Shown here: positions 7,439 through 23,633 of the stretch, one piece after another
How positions within the stretch are numbered: the stretch's first letter is position 1
How the letters are laid out: each line of letters begins with the position of its first letter
Assembly (NCBI RefSeq): GCF_021502585.1
Contig: NZ_JAKFGM010000003.1
Coordinates: 62,001 to 126,000, forward strand
Direction: 5' to 3'
Source of the DNA: Sphingomonas cremea
Lineage (GTDB): Bacteria > Pseudomonadota > Alphaproteobacteria > Sphingomonadales > Sphingomonadaceae
Length of the DNA: 64,000 nucleotides
The notes under the pieces: model-generated
Databases searched by the model: none
What the model was told of the DNA's origin: nothing
What the model saw: the letters and a program-made list of their open reading frames with translations, nothing else
Position numbers and translations under genes: made by a program

Positions 7439-8137
7439 ATGGCGAAGCTGACCAAGAAGCAGAAGGCCGTAGAGGGCAAGATCGACCCCAACAATCACTA
7501 TGGCGTCGCCGAGGCGATCGGCCTGGTGAAGAGCCTGGCCACGTCGAAGTTCGACGAAACCGTCGAAGTCGCGATCAACCTGGGCGTCGACCCGCGCCAC
7601 GCCGACCAGATGGTCCGCGGCGTCGTCAACCTGCCCAAGGGCACCGGCAAGGACGTCCGCGTCGCCGTGTTCGCCAAGGGCGACAAGGCCGAGGAAGCCA
7701 AGAAGGCGGGCGCCGAGACTGTTGGCGCCGAGGACCTGATGGAAGCCATGCAGGGCGGCGACACCAATTATGACCGCGTCATCGCGACCCCGGACATGAT
7801 GGGCATCGTCGGCCGTCTCGGTAAGGTGCTGGGCCCCAAGGGCCTGATGCCGAACCCGAAGCTGGGCACCGTCACCCCGAACGTCGGCGAAGCGGTCAAG
7901 GCCGCCAAGTCGGGCCAGGTCGAGTTCCGCGTCGAAAAGGCCGGGATCATTCACGCCGGAATCGGCAAGGCGAGCTTCCCCGAAGCGGACCTCAAGGCCA
8001 ATTTCGACGCGTTCGTGGACGCGATCGTCAAGGCCAAGCCGACCGGCGCCAAGGGCAAATATGTCAAGAAGGTCGCGCTGAGCTCCACCATGGGCCCGGG
8101 CGTCCGGCTCGACCTCGAAGAGATCGCGGGCGCCTAA
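7439..8137 (+). CDS. rplA: 50S ribosomal protein L1
   Basis: This is 232-aa L1 of the ribosomal stalk, and in E. coli the translational repressor of the rplKA mRNA. The hallmark [15 protein letters not shown] is present and the C-terminus ends [14 protein letters not shown]. The start at ATG 7439 has GGAGG 10 bp upstream, inside the end of rplK, so the two genes are coupled. A strong terminator follows at 8163, so transcription does not normally run on to rplJ, unlike the four-gene E. coli order. Confidence 0.98.
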   Translation: MAKLTKKQKAVEGKIDPNNHYGVAEAIGLVKSLATSKFDETVEVAINLGVDPRHADQMVRGVVNLPKGTGKDVRVAVFAKGDKAEEAKKAGAETVGAEDLMEAMQGGDTNYDRVIATPDMMGIVGRLGKVLGPKGLMPNPKLGTVTPNVGEAVKAAKSGQVEFRVEKAGIIHAGIGKASFPEADLKANFDAFVDAIVKAKPTGAKGKYVKKVALSSTMGPGVRLDLEEIAGA

Positions 8138-8162
8138 GCCGCTTTAATTCAAGGCAAATATC

Positions 8163-8197
8163 AAGGGCCGGGGCGGCGACGCTCCGGCCCTTTTCTT
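8163..8197 (+). terminator. Rho-independent terminator after rplK-rplA
   Basis: AAGGGCCGG (8163-8171) pairs perfectly with CCGGCCCTT (8184-8192) around a 12-nt loop and is followed by TTCTT. It separates rplKA transcription from the polyphosphate cassette. Confidence 0.85.
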
Positions 8198-8243
8198 ATG
8201 CGCCAATCGCTATAAGGTCCCGGCAGGACGCAGGGGCATTGAA

Positions 8244-9035
8244 ATGGGTCATCTCAGCCAGAAGGAATATGATACTGCTCTGGAGCCTTTGCTCCATGAG
8301 CTATCCGACGCGGCGCGGTGGATCCAGGAGACCGGCCAGCGGCTGATGGTGCTGTTCGAAGGCCGGGACACGGCCGGCAAGGGCGGCTCGATCCACATGT
8401 TCGCCAATACGCTCAATCCCCGCCAATGCCGTGTCGTTGCGCTACCCTCGCCGTCCGAGCGCGAACGGAACCAGTGGTATTTCCAACGCTACGTCGAACA
8501 TTTTCCGGCCAAAGGCGAAATCAGCCTGTTCGACCGAAGCTGGTACAATCGCGCCGGGGTCGAAGCCGTCATGGGGTTTTGCACCTCGGAACAGGTCAGT
8601 AGCTTCCTGAAAGCGGTACCCGATTTCGAACGACAGCTGGTCGATGATGGCATCTACCTGTTCAAATATTGGCTGTGCTGCGATCAGGAAAAGCAGGAAG
8701 AGCGTTTTGCCGATCGGCTCAACAATCCGCTTCGCCGCTGGAAGCTCTCCCCCGTCGACCACAAGGCGCGGCAGCTATACGATGCCTACACCGAAGCGCG
8801 CGAGCGGATGCTTGCCGCGACTGACTCGCCGCATGCGCCGTGGACTTTGGTCGACTACAATGACCAGCGACTGGGCCGCCTGACCCTGCTGCGCGACCTG
8901 CTCGACCGGCTGCCGGATACCAAATTGCCTGAAGAGAATATTCCGTGGTCCAAACTCGGTCACGATCCGATCAAGGAGCGGTACGGCGTCATGACGCCGA
9001 TCCCATCGTACCGCTGGAATGATCGGAACGATTGA
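8244..9035 (+). CDS. ppk2: PPK2-family polyphosphate kinase (class I type)
   Basis: This 263-aa enzyme has the PPK2 Walker A motif GRDTAGKGG (40-48), the PSERERNQWYFQRY segment (70-83) and the Walker B/lid motif DRSWYNR (97-103). Single-domain class I PPK2 enzymes use inorganic polyphosphate to phosphorylate nucleoside diphosphates, making NTPs in the cytoplasm. It is the first gene of a five-gene insertion between rplA and rplJ and precedes the DUF4956 gene by 34 bp, so the two are probably co-transcribed. The exact nucleotide preference cannot be read here. Confidence 0.93.
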   Translation: MGHLSQKEYDTALEPLLHELSDAARWIQETGQRLMVLFEGRDTAGKGGSIHMFANTLNPRQCRVVALPSPSERERNQWYFQRYVEHFPAKGEISLFDRSWYNRAGVEAVMGFCTSEQVSSFLKAVPDFERQLVDDGIYLFKYWLCCDQEKQEERFADRLNNPLRRWKLSPVDHKARQLYDAYTEARERMLAATDSPHAPWTLVDYNDQRLGRLTLLRDLLDRLPDTKLPEENIPWSKLGHDPIKERYGVMTPIPSYRWNDRND

Positions 9036-9069
9036 CCTAAGCTCATCAGTATCGGTGGGGGTATCGATC

Positions 9070-9759
9070 ATGCGGGCAGCAAAATTATTCGTACAGCTTA
9101 CGATCTATTATCTGATCCTGTTCGGCGGCGCGTGGCTGGTGCTCAAAGCCTATCCCGACCTTCGCCACTATCTCCCCATCGGGGGCACTGAGCAGCTGAT
9201 CAATCCCGGTGGCGGAAAATCGAACACGCTTGAAGCGATGGCCGCGGCCACCCAGGTCAAAAATCTCGGCCAAAGCCTCGGCTGGATGGCAACCGCGATC
9301 ATCGGCGCGCTGCTTACTGCCCTGCCCGTCAGCTGGATCTACATGGGTACGCGCACTTCCGAGGAATATGATCAGTCGCTGATCAGCTCGATCCTCATCC
9401 TGCCGGTTGTTGTGACTTCGATCGTCATCGTCGTCCAGCACAGCCTGGCCCTGGCCTTCGCACTTGGCGGCATTGCCGGTGCAGTAAGGTTCAAGAACAG
9501 CCTCAAGAGCTCGGGCGATGCCCTTTACATCCTGCTGTCCGTGGGCATCGGCCTTTCGGCAGGAATCGGTGCGGTGGAGCTCGCGCTCGTCATGAGCCTC
9601 GCGTTCAATTACTGCTTCGTCCTGCTGTGGATCAGCGAATATGGCGAGCGCGAAGGAATGAAGCGGTTCATGAGCGACTTCAGCCCGAGTGTAGCTCAAG
9701 GTACGGCGCCGCCTCCCGATCCTACCGTTCCCCCGGCACCGCCTACAGGCAGTTCTTGA
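9070..9759 (+). CDS. DUF4956 membrane protein
   Basis: This 229-aa protein has about four membrane segments and the DUF4956 core: HSLALAFALGGIAGAVRFKN, then GDALYILLSVGIGLSAGIG and FNYCFVLLW. In other bacteria DUF4956 genes commonly sit beside VTC-type polyphosphate polymerases and CotH-family kinases. Here the neighbours are PPK2 and a kinase-like secreted protein, which supports a polyphosphate-linked role. ATG 9070 places the first membrane helix at residues 6-25; an upstream ATG at 9019 inside ppk2 is less likely. The 3' end overlaps the convergent gene by 17 bp. Confidence 0.85.
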   Translation: MRAAKLFVQLTIYYLILFGGAWLVLKAYPDLRHYLPIGGTEQLINPGGGKSNTLEAMAAATQVKNLGQSLGWMATAIIGALLTALPVSWIYMGTRTSEEYDQSLISSILILPVVVTSIVIVVQHSLALAFALGGIAGAVRFKNSLKSSGDALYILLSVGIGLSAGIGAVELALVMSLAFNYCFVLLWISEYGEREGMKRFMSDFSPSVAQGTAPPPDPTVPPAPPTGSS

Positions 9760-10774
9760 GGATCTTCGTTTTCACCGTCTCGTCAGATGCGATCTGCGCG
9801 TAAAATTCGCCCAGATAGGCAAGCGCCTTGCTCCGGGTTCGATCGGACAGGCCCGGAATTTGGCCGAATAGAGCTTCGATCGCCGGGCGCTGGCTACGAA
9901 ACTCAGCGGCAGCTCCAAGAACCTCCCCGTTGAACCGGCAATAACCCTGGTAAACCCGGGTCTTCACGCTCCTGATGCTAAAGCCGTCAGGCGGCACGGC
10001 ATATGGCGCATCGACCAGCCCCGAATAGTCGAAGTCATAAGGCAGAGGCACGTAGGAAGAGCCCTTGCCAACAATAAGACGTGTATTGTGGCAACAGCCC
10101 TCTCCTTGGGGCCCTGCGCGCATCGACCAGTCGAGGTTGCCGATCATATATTCGAACAGGGCAACGCGCGCGGCCTGGCGCGGATCGAGCTGGCTCGCCA
10201 GAATTCGGTCTCCGACCCGCGCCGGCGTCGTGCCATTACGACGCGCGGCGTCGTCCAGATCCTCAATGAAAAACCCCCAGCGACTGGTTGAGACTTTGCC
10301 ATTCGGCTCGGCATAGTCGACGGTCGCTAGCCGGACCCTATAGCTCGCGGGGCTAATCAGGTTGAAAATGCGATAGCTCGTATATTCAAGAAGAAGATAT
10401 TGCTGAAAGCCATCCTGTGACCGGCAGTGGGTCACCAACTTTAGCCGGCCCTGGCCCGCGAAAAGCGAATTGGGAGCCGCCGGTTGAGCGAGGTCCACTC
10501 GCAGCGGCGGAAACGTACAGGTCTGTCTCAGGCGTCGCGTAATGCCGCGTGCTGAAAGGCGTATCGCATGCGTTTCGGACGGTGAGATTAGCGACAGGGT
10601 TGCGGCTCGCGGGGTCGTAGAATCTTCGGCATCTCGGGCGATGAGGTTCACCGGACCCTGAATGGTCATGCGAATAGGCGCGTCGCTTGCGAAAAGGGGG
10701 GTCGACGCACCCTGAGCACTTGCGAGTCCGGGGCTGCTGGCTGCCAGCATTGCAGCAATGGTCCATTTCATCAT
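9743..10774 (-). CDS. Secreted kinase-like protein (CotH/HipA-type signature)
   Basis: This 343-aa protein begins with a signal peptide (about residues 1-20, cut near ASA-Q). The second half carries IGNLDW (211-216), HN-x-RL (229-233) and PYDFDYSG (245-252). That order of N-x-D-W, HN and D-F-D resembles the catalytic loop and metal-binding motif of atypical kinase folds such as CotH, HipA or FAM20. An N-lobe-like LLLEYxxYRIFNLxxPxSYRVRL stretch is at 127-149. A kinase role is an inference; no named family is certain. It is 8 bp downstream of the phosphatase gene on the same strand, forming a candidate kinase-phosphatase pair outside the cytoplasm. Confidence 0.6.
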   Translation of the reverse strand: MMKWTIAAMLAASSPGLASAQGASTPLFASDAPIRMTIQGPVNLIARDAEDSTTPRAATLSLISPSETHAIRLSARGITRRLRQTCTFPPLRVDLAQPAAPNSLFAGQGRLKLVTHCRSQDGFQQYLLLEYTSYRIFNLISPASYRVRLATVDYAEPNGKVSTSRWGFFIEDLDDAARRNGTTPARVGDRILASQLDPRQAARVALFEYMIGNLDWSMRAGPQGEGCCHNTRLIVGKGSSYVPLPYDFDYSGLVDAPYAVPPDGFSIRSVKTRVYQGYCRFNGEVLGAAAEFRSQRPAIEALFGQIPGLSDRTRSKALAYLGEFYAQIASDETVKTKILKNCL

Positions 10775-10782
10775 CGGTCCCC

Positions 10783-11835
10783 CTACGGCTTGCCAGTTGG
10801 CCGTGGCACCTCATGCGCCGTGACCTGGTCGCCGACTATTTCGAGATAGGAAAGCTTACCGCCATAGGCGCGACTGATGGCGGTATCCGTTTGCCACAGC
10901 AGCCCATTGTCCGATGATACGATTCCATTCGGAGATGGAGTGTGACCGACAACAATCCGTGCGACGTTGAAATCCACCAACACCAAGTGGATTTCTTGAT
11001 CGATTGTGAGAGGCAGTTTGTCACCGGGAAGGAGCGGCGACACCGTAGTCCCATCACCAGGCTCGCGGCTAATCAGCCCGCGGTACCAGAGCGGGCCGGC
11101 CGGGTCGTTGATGATCGATGTGGGGCCTTGTTCCTGCGCCTTGAGCGCATCGGCAACCCGCCGGTTTATCTGCTCCGGCGAAAGCTTGGCAAAAGCGGAG
11201 CTCACGCCGCCGTGGACGAACAAGGAGTCGCCCAGCCTGACCACGGCCGGATTGCCGATCACCCATTTACCGATCTCGCCATCGGGCCGCCACGCGGCCT
11301 GATGCTCCAGCATGCCGAGTGGCGTTGCCTTCATCCAGGCCTCTCGGATTGCCGCTGGAGTCAATGTGGGATCGCGCGCCCGATAAGCGGTTTCGATTGC
11401 GACACTGTTCGCCACATAAATGCGCTCGCGACGCGCTTCGGAGTCACGGTCGGCGAAGGCGCGATATTCCCCCGGGTGAACGTAGCGAAGGTCGCCGATC
11501 ATATTCATCGCTTCATGATTGCCGACCAAGGCGATCACCTTGCCGCCGCGGCCAGGCGCTTCCCGCTGGAGCTTCATCAATTGGCGGATGATCTTGAGGC
11601 TGTCGGGTCCGCGATCGACCACGTCGCCCATTTGGACGAGCACGGTCGAGGAACCGGCCCAATGTCCCTTTGGGTCGACCAGTCCGGCGGCCCGGGCAAT
11701 CGCAGCCCAAGCGTCATAATCGCCATGGAGATCGCCCACGGCGACGATCCGATCGGGGGCTGGTTTGGCCTGGGTCGCGCCGGGAAACAGCACCGCGGCG
11801 AATAGGAGCAGGGGCCAGATCAAAAGCCTGAGCAT
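10783..11835 (-). CDS. Exported PPP-type metallophosphatase (Shewanella-like phosphatase group)
   Basis: This 350-aa protein has all PPP metal-site motifs in order: GDLHG (34-38), GDVVDRG (70-76), GNHE (105-108), HGG (208-210) and GHT (297-299). These bind two metals and hydrolyse phosphate esters, often phosphoprotein. ATG 11835 is chosen because GGAG lies 6 bp before it and a clean signal peptide follows (about 1-23, ATQA-K); an upstream ATG would bury that signal. It is co-directional and nearly contiguous with the kinase-like gene. Natural substrates may be phosphoproteins or polyphosphate; sequence does not decide. Confidence 0.88.
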   Translation of the reverse strand: MLRLLIWPLLLFAAVLFPGATQAKPAPDRIVAVGDLHGDYDAWAAIARAAGLVDPKGHWAGSSTVLVQMGDVVDRGPDSLKIIRQLMKLQREAPGRGGKVIALVGNHEAMNMIGDLRYVHPGEYRAFADRDSEARRERIYVANSVAIETAYRARDPTLTPAAIREAWMKATPLGMLEHQAAWRPDGEIGKWVIGNPAVVRLGDSLFVHGGVSSAFAKLSPEQINRRVADALKAQEQGPTSIINDPAGPLWYRGLISREPGDGTTVSPLLPGDKLPLTIDQEIHLVLVDFNVARIVVGHTPSPNGIVSSDNGLLWQTDTAISRAYGGKLSYLEIVGDQVTAHEVPRPTGKP

Positions 11836-11962
11836 CGAAACTCCGCGGCGAACAGCGCCGGAAATGGGCGCTCTTGTCCTTGCTTTGTCAAGCCGTGTCC
11901 CGGTCGACGGACGCATAGGATCAATGTTACGAGCGTTCCATCGTGGCAAAGGAGAGTTGGCC

Positions 11963-12352
11963 ATGCCCATTTCACGTCTGTTCGTTCTGCCCATGCTGGT
12001 CTTTGCGGTTTCCATGGCAACCGCCCAGGCACCGGCGGTCGTTCAGGTGCAGCTGGCAAGTTTCAGCTTTACGCCGAAGTCGATCATGCTCGACCATGGG
12101 CAGCCTTATGTCCTTCGACTCTCCAATGTCTCTGGCAGCGGCCATGATTTTACCGCGCAGGAGTTTTTCGCTGCGGCCAACGTGGTACCGGGCGATCGCA
12201 AGTGGATACAGGAAGGCGTGATCGAAGTGCCCTCTGGCCAGGTCCGCGAAATACACCTGACCGCGCCGGCAGCAGCGGCGACATACAAACTCAAATGCTC
12301 GCATAGCCTGCACAAGGTGTTCGGCATGTCAGGCACCATTGTCGTCCGCTAG
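11963..12352 (+). CDS. Periplasmic cupredoxin-domain protein
   Basis: This 129-aa protein has a signal peptide (about 1-22, ATAQA) and one cupredoxin fold. Type 1 copper ligands are visible: His in SGHDF, then Cys, His and Met in CSHSLHKVFGM near the C-terminus (the C-x4-H-x4-M pattern). Such proteins carry electrons or copper in the periplasm. AAGGAGAG precedes ATG 11963. It is divergent from the phosphatase gene and is the last insert before the rplJ leader. Confidence 0.85.
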   Translation: MPISRLFVLPMLVFAVSMATAQAPAVVQVQLASFSFTPKSIMLDHGQPYVLRLSNVSGSGHDFTAQEFFAAANVVPGDRKWIQEGVIEVPSGQVREIHLTAPAAAATYKLKCSHSLHKVFGMSGTIVVR

Positions 12353-12636
12353 CAAGGGCGGCAAAGCCTTGACTTTCCACTGCTTGGCTGTAGGGACCGC
12401 CGCGTCGCGTCCCTCGGGACATGACGCTCGTCCGAGACAGCCGCTGGGGTTCGCCCCTTAATTCGCGGCCTAGACGGGGACAGGAATTCAGGACGGGTCG
12501 CGCTGCGATCCGGTCGTGCGTTGGCTTTGCCAACGCCTCTCGATCCATCCCCCGGACATCTCGGAGACGTGGGAATTTCCTGCGGCTCCAACCGCTTGCC
12601 GGATGGTCCGGCCGGCGGAATGACTAGGAGTATGGC
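12353..12636. other. 284-bp leader region of rplJ-rplL
   Basis: This stretch contains no gene. A promoter-like pair sits at 12369-12396, leaving an mRNA leader of about 235 nt before rplJ. Long leaders at this place bind the L10-L12 complex in other bacteria and allow feedback control of L10 synthesis. I see several GC-rich complementary stretches but cannot fold them with confidence. Confidence 0.5.
12369..12396 (+). promoter_or_regulatory. Candidate promoter of rplJ-rplL
   Basis: TTGACT (12369-12374) and TAGGGA (12391-12396) are separated by 16 bp, directly after the cupredoxin gene. The -35 box is strong and the -10 box weak. Position and the terminator after rplA both demand a promoter about here. 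Confidence 0.45.
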
Positions 12637-13143
12637 ATGGATCGTTCGCAAAAAGCCGATCTGGTTGCCGAGCTGAAGAACGTCTTCAACGAGACCAGCG
12701 TGGTGGTGATCACCCGCAATCTCGGCCTGTCGGTCGCCCAGTCGACCGACCTGCGCTTGAAGATGCGCGATGCCGGTGCCCAGTTCAAAGTTGCGAAGAA
12801 CCGGCTTGCCAAGATCGCGCTTGAGGGCACCAAGTACGGATCGATCGGCGAAATGCTGACCGGCCCGACCGCCTTGGCCACCTCGATCGATCCCGTCGCG
12901 GCTGCAAAAGTCGCGGTGGATTTCGCCAAGACCAACGATCGTCTCGAGATCGTCGGTGGCGCGATGGGCGATACGCTGCTCGATTTGAACGGGATCAAGG
13001 CGCTTGCCGCGCTTCCGTCACTCGATCAGCTGCGCGGCACTCTGGTGGGCCTCATTCAGGCGCCCGCCACGAAGATCGCCCGCATCGCCAAGGAGCCGGG
13101 TGGCCAGCTGGCGCGCGTTCTCGCCGCCAAGGCCGCAGCTTAA
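12637..13143 (+). CDS. rplJ: 50S ribosomal protein L10
   Basis: This is 168-aa L10, the base of the L7/L12 stalk. It starts with MDRSQKADLVAELK and contains the conserved FKVAKNRLAK region. The C-terminal helix that binds L12 dimers is present. AGGAG lies 6 bp before ATG 12637. rplL follows after 56 bp. In most bacteria rplA precedes it directly; here 4.5 kb of unrelated genes intervene. Confidence 0.98.
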   Translation: MDRSQKADLVAELKNVFNETSVVVITRNLGLSVAQSTDLRLKMRDAGAQFKVAKNRLAKIALEGTKYGSIGEMLTGPTALATSIDPVAAAKVAVDFAKTNDRLEIVGGAMGDTLLDLNGIKALAALPSLDQLRGTLVGLIQAPATKIARIAKEPGGQLARVLAAKAAA

Positions 13144-13199
13144 GTTCTTACCCAACCACGCACGACATTGGGGCCTGAGCGCCCGCAAGGAGTATTCAA

Positions 13200-13580
13200 A
13201 TGGCTGACCTTAACAAAATCGTTGAAGAGCTTTCGGCTCTGACCGTCCTCGAAGCCGCTGAGCTTTCGAAGCTGCTCGAAGAGAAGTGGGGCGTTTCGGC
13301 CGCCGCTGCCGTCGCCGTAGCTGGCCCGGCCGCCGGCGCCGCTGCTGCTGGCCCGGCTGCTGAAGAGCAGACCGAATTCGACGTGATCCTCACCGGCGAC
13401 GGTGGCAAGAAGATCAACGTCATCAAGGAAGTCCGCGCCATCACCGGTCTGGGCCTCGGCGAAGCCAAAGCGCTCGTCGAAGGCGCTCCGAAGGCCGTCA
13501 AGGAAGGCGTCAACAAGGACGAAGCCGAGAAAATCAAGAAGCAGATCGAGGAAGCCGGCGGCACCGTCGAGCTCAAGTAA
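13200..13580 (+). CDS. rplL: 50S ribosomal protein L7/L12
   Basis: This is 126-aa L7/L12, the stalk protein that recruits translation factors. It has the N-terminal dimerisation helices, an alanine-rich hinge (about residues 38-57) and the C-terminal domain with [20 protein letters not shown] and [21 protein letters not shown] lies 8 bp upstream of the start. A terminator follows at 13625. Confidence 0.98.
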   Translation: MADLNKIVEELSALTVLEAAELSKLLEEKWGVSAAAAVAVAGPAAGAAAAGPAAEEQTEFDVILTGDGGKKINVIKEVRAITGLGLGEAKALVEGAPKAVKEGVNKDEAEKIKKQIEEAGGTVELK

Positions 13581-13624
13581 GCTTCTGACAAGTTTCACGG
13601 GTGTCTTGAAGCGCCCGTGGATGG

Positions 13625-13660
13625 AAGGGGCGGCTCCGCGAGGGGTCGCCCCTTTTCGTT
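13625..13660 (+). terminator. Rho-independent terminator after rplJ-rplL
   Basis: AAGGGGCG (13625-13632) pairs with CGCCCCTT (13647-13654), followed by TTCGTT. It separates rplJL from rpoBC, which has its own promoter at 14679. Confidence 0.8.
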
Positions 13661-13664
13661 TGAG

Positions 13665-14000
13665 TTAGCCAAATATCGACAAGTCGAGCGCCTCGCTCGG
13701 CCCGAACCATACGACATTATGTGTATGGTCCTGGCGGTCGTCGCCGGTCGAAGCATGGGCGAAGATCGTCAGTCCCGCCCGATTGACCGCCAGCCAGGTC
13801 GCCACTCGCCCGAACAGATCGGGCGGGACCGTCATCTGCACACTACCCCGGGGATGCGGGCCGACCGGCGCCAGATGGAAATGGCCAACTGCGACCCCAA
13901 ACTTATCCTGGACTGCCTTGGCCAGAGCTTTGGAGCGTTCCACCTCCGCAGGATCGAAATAGATATGAGCGTGAAAATCCTGGATGGTCGGTTCGGTCAT
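13665..14000 (-). CDS. DOPA 4,5-dioxygenase family protein
   Basis: This 111-aa protein belongs to the small DOPA 4,5-dioxygenase family: FHAHIYFD near the N-terminus and APVGPHPRGSVQM (about 54-66) supply the conserved histidines. The bacterial members are mostly uncharacterised; plant/fungal relatives open catechol rings. ATG 14000 is preceded by AAAGGAG; the upstream start at 14033 adds unconserved residues. It lies opposite to the ribosomal genes as an insertion between rplL and rpoB. Confidence 0.85.
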   Translation of the reverse strand: MTEPTIQDFHAHIYFDPAEVERSKALAKAVQDKFGVAVGHFHLAPVGPHPRGSVQMTVPPDLFGRVATWLAVNRAGLTIFAHASTGDDRQDHTHNVVWFGPSEALDLSIFG

Positions 14001-14133
14001 GACGGCTCCTTTGTGCCTAGTTTGTAGGCCCAACTGCGCAATTCAAGGCAGCCGATGCGCCAGTCGGAGGAACCGACTCGGCGGACGCGCATTCATCCTG
14101 CAAAAGTCAAGCATTTAGAAAAGAGCAGGAACG

Positions 14134-14682
14134 ATGAAACAGCTAGCGCTTGCGCTCGCGGTAACGAGCGCCTTTGCACTCGCGATCCCCATTTCCCCGG
14201 CGGTCGCTTCCATCGAAACTTACGAAGCCAAAGCTGAGGCCAGCGATGCTGTCGCGATGGCCCGGCTCCAGATGGAGGAAGTATTTGGCGACAAGCAAAT
14301 AAAGGCCGGCCAATATCTCTGGCGAAAGGGATCGTTCGAAGGCGATCCCCGCGTGGTTATAAGCATCGCCGACCAGCTCGCCTTCCTTTTTCGCGGCGAC
14401 CAGTTGGTGGCGGTATCAAGCATTTCGACCGGCCGCGAAACAAACCCGACGCCAACCGGCATCTTCTCGATATTGCAGAAGAAGCCGATGCATCGCAGCA
14501 TCAAATATGAGAATGCGCCGATGCCGTTCATGCAGCAGATCGACCAATATGGGATCGCGCTGCATGCCGGGCACAATCCCGGCTATCCCGCCAGCCATGG
14601 CTGCATCCGCCTGCCAGCCGATTTCGCGAAGAAGCTCTATGCCGTGACCGACCTTGGCGCGACAGTGATGATCGGGGCTTGA
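14134..14682 (+). CDS. L,D-transpeptidase (YkuD) family protein
   Basis: This 182-aa protein has a signal peptide (about 1-25, AVASI) and a YkuD domain from residue 72. The catalytic motif is HAGH (144-147) followed by SHGCIRL (154-160), with Cys157 as nucleophile. It would make or remodel 3-3 peptidoglycan cross-links in the periplasm. It is the last gene before rpoB and the rpoB promoter overlaps its stop codon. Confidence 0.9.
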   Translation: MKQLALALAVTSAFALAIPISPAVASIETYEAKAEASDAVAMARLQMEEVFGDKQIKAGQYLWRKGSFEGDPRVVISIADQLAFLFRGDQLVAVSSISTGRETNPTPTGIFSILQKKPMHRSIKYENAPMPFMQQIDQYGIALHAGHNPGYPASHGCIRLPADFAKKLYAVTDLGATVMIGA

Positions 14683-14706
14683 ACCCGGAATAAAAAGGCG
14701 TATATC
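14679..14706 (+). promoter_or_regulatory. Candidate promoter of rpoB-rpoC
   Basis: TTGAAC (14679-14684) and TATATC (14701-14706) are separated by 16 bp. The box overlaps the stop codon of the L,D-transpeptidase gene, giving an rpoB leader of roughly 175-180 nt. Both boxes are reasonable sigma-70 matches. Confidence 0.5.
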
Positions 14707-14766
14707 CGCTCAATCCAACATTTAACGGCTCCGCCGCACGGTGACGTGCGCCCGGGGCCTTTCCTG

Positions 14767-14820
14767 TCCTCACCGGGACACGGACCGACCCCGCGCAACG
14801 GTCCGAACGTATGGTGAGGA
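14767..14820 (+). other. Nested stem-loop in the rpoB leader
   Basis: TCCTCACC (14767-14774) pairs with GGTGAGGA (14813-14820), and inside it CGGACCG (14781-14787) pairs with CGGTCCG (14799-14805). Both helices are perfect. The structure begins about 55 nt after the likely transcription start and ends 70 nt before the rpoB start. No T-run follows, so a regulatory RNA or RNase-processing site is more likely than an attenuator. Confidence 0.5.
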
Positions 14821-14890
14821 ACTTCCAGGAGCCGCGCCGGACTTCATTGGGCCGCGTTCCTCGACGCGTGCCCGGAGCGCAGGGAATAAG

Positions 14891-19054
<4,164 letters not shown>

Positions 19055-19068
19055 CTGACATTCCCCCG

Positions 19069-19089
19069 CCCCTCCCCAAGCGGGAGGGG
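19069..19089. repeat. Hairpin between rpoB and rpoC
   Basis: CCCCTCCC (19069-19076) pairs perfectly with GGGAGGGG (19082-19089) around a 5-nt loop. It sits 17 bp before the rpoC start, next to the purine-rich ribosome-binding region, and could set the rpoB/rpoC ratio or be an mRNA-processing site. No T-run follows. Confidence 0.5.
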
Positions 19090-19106
19090 AATGGAGACTT
19101 AAAGAT

Positions 19107-23372
<4,266 letters not shown>

Positions 23373-23397
23373 GCCTCGGCCCGTTCAGCCAACAAAA

Positions 23398-23437
23398 AAA
23401 GGCCCGCCGGCGCAAACCGGCGGGCCTTTTATCTTTT
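23398..23437 (+). terminator. Rho-independent terminator after rpoC
   Basis: A perfect 13-bp stem, AAAGGCCCGCCGG (23398-23410) with CCGGCGGGCCTTT (23417-23429), a 6-nt loop and the tail TATCTTTT. The A-run on the left side would make it work in both directions, also ending transcription beyond the entericidin genes. Confidence 0.95.
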
Positions 23438-23452
23438 GTAAAAAACGGCAGT

Positions 23453-23593
23453 TCAGCAGTTGCCGCCGTTAATCGCGTTCTCGGTGCAGTTGGCGGCCGA
23501 GGAGATATCCTGGCCAGCCCCGCGGACCGTGTTGCACGCGGCAATTGCCAGCGCGCCACCGATCAACAGCAGCGTAGTCACCTTACGAACCAT
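23453..23593 (-). CDS. Entericidin A/B-family lipoprotein, copy 1
   Basis: This 46-aa protein starts MVRKVTTLLLIGG and has the lipobox LAIAAC (Cys20 lipidated), followed by NTVRGAGQDISSAA, the entericidin hallmark. Two more cysteines lie near the C-terminus. AAGGAGCTC precedes ATG 23593. Entericidins are small cell-envelope lipoproteins; in E. coli the pair acts like an antidote and toxin. It is one of two tandem genes on the minus strand between rpoC and thyA. Confidence 0.85.
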   Translation of the reverse strand: MVRKVTTLLLIGGALAIAACNTVRGAGQDISSAANCTENAINGGNC

Positions 23594-23633
23594 GGTCGAG
23601 CTCCTTGTCTTGGCGTAACGACCATGGCCGAAA

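Noticed and set aside
9019-9069. Longer DUF4956 protein starting inside ppk2
   Set aside because: The added 17 residues are polar and precede the natural membrane-helix start at 9070.
14741-14890. 50-residue N-terminal extension of RpoB
   Set aside because: The extension spans the leader hairpin and promoter-proximal DNA and does not resemble other RpoB N-termini; ATG 14891 does.
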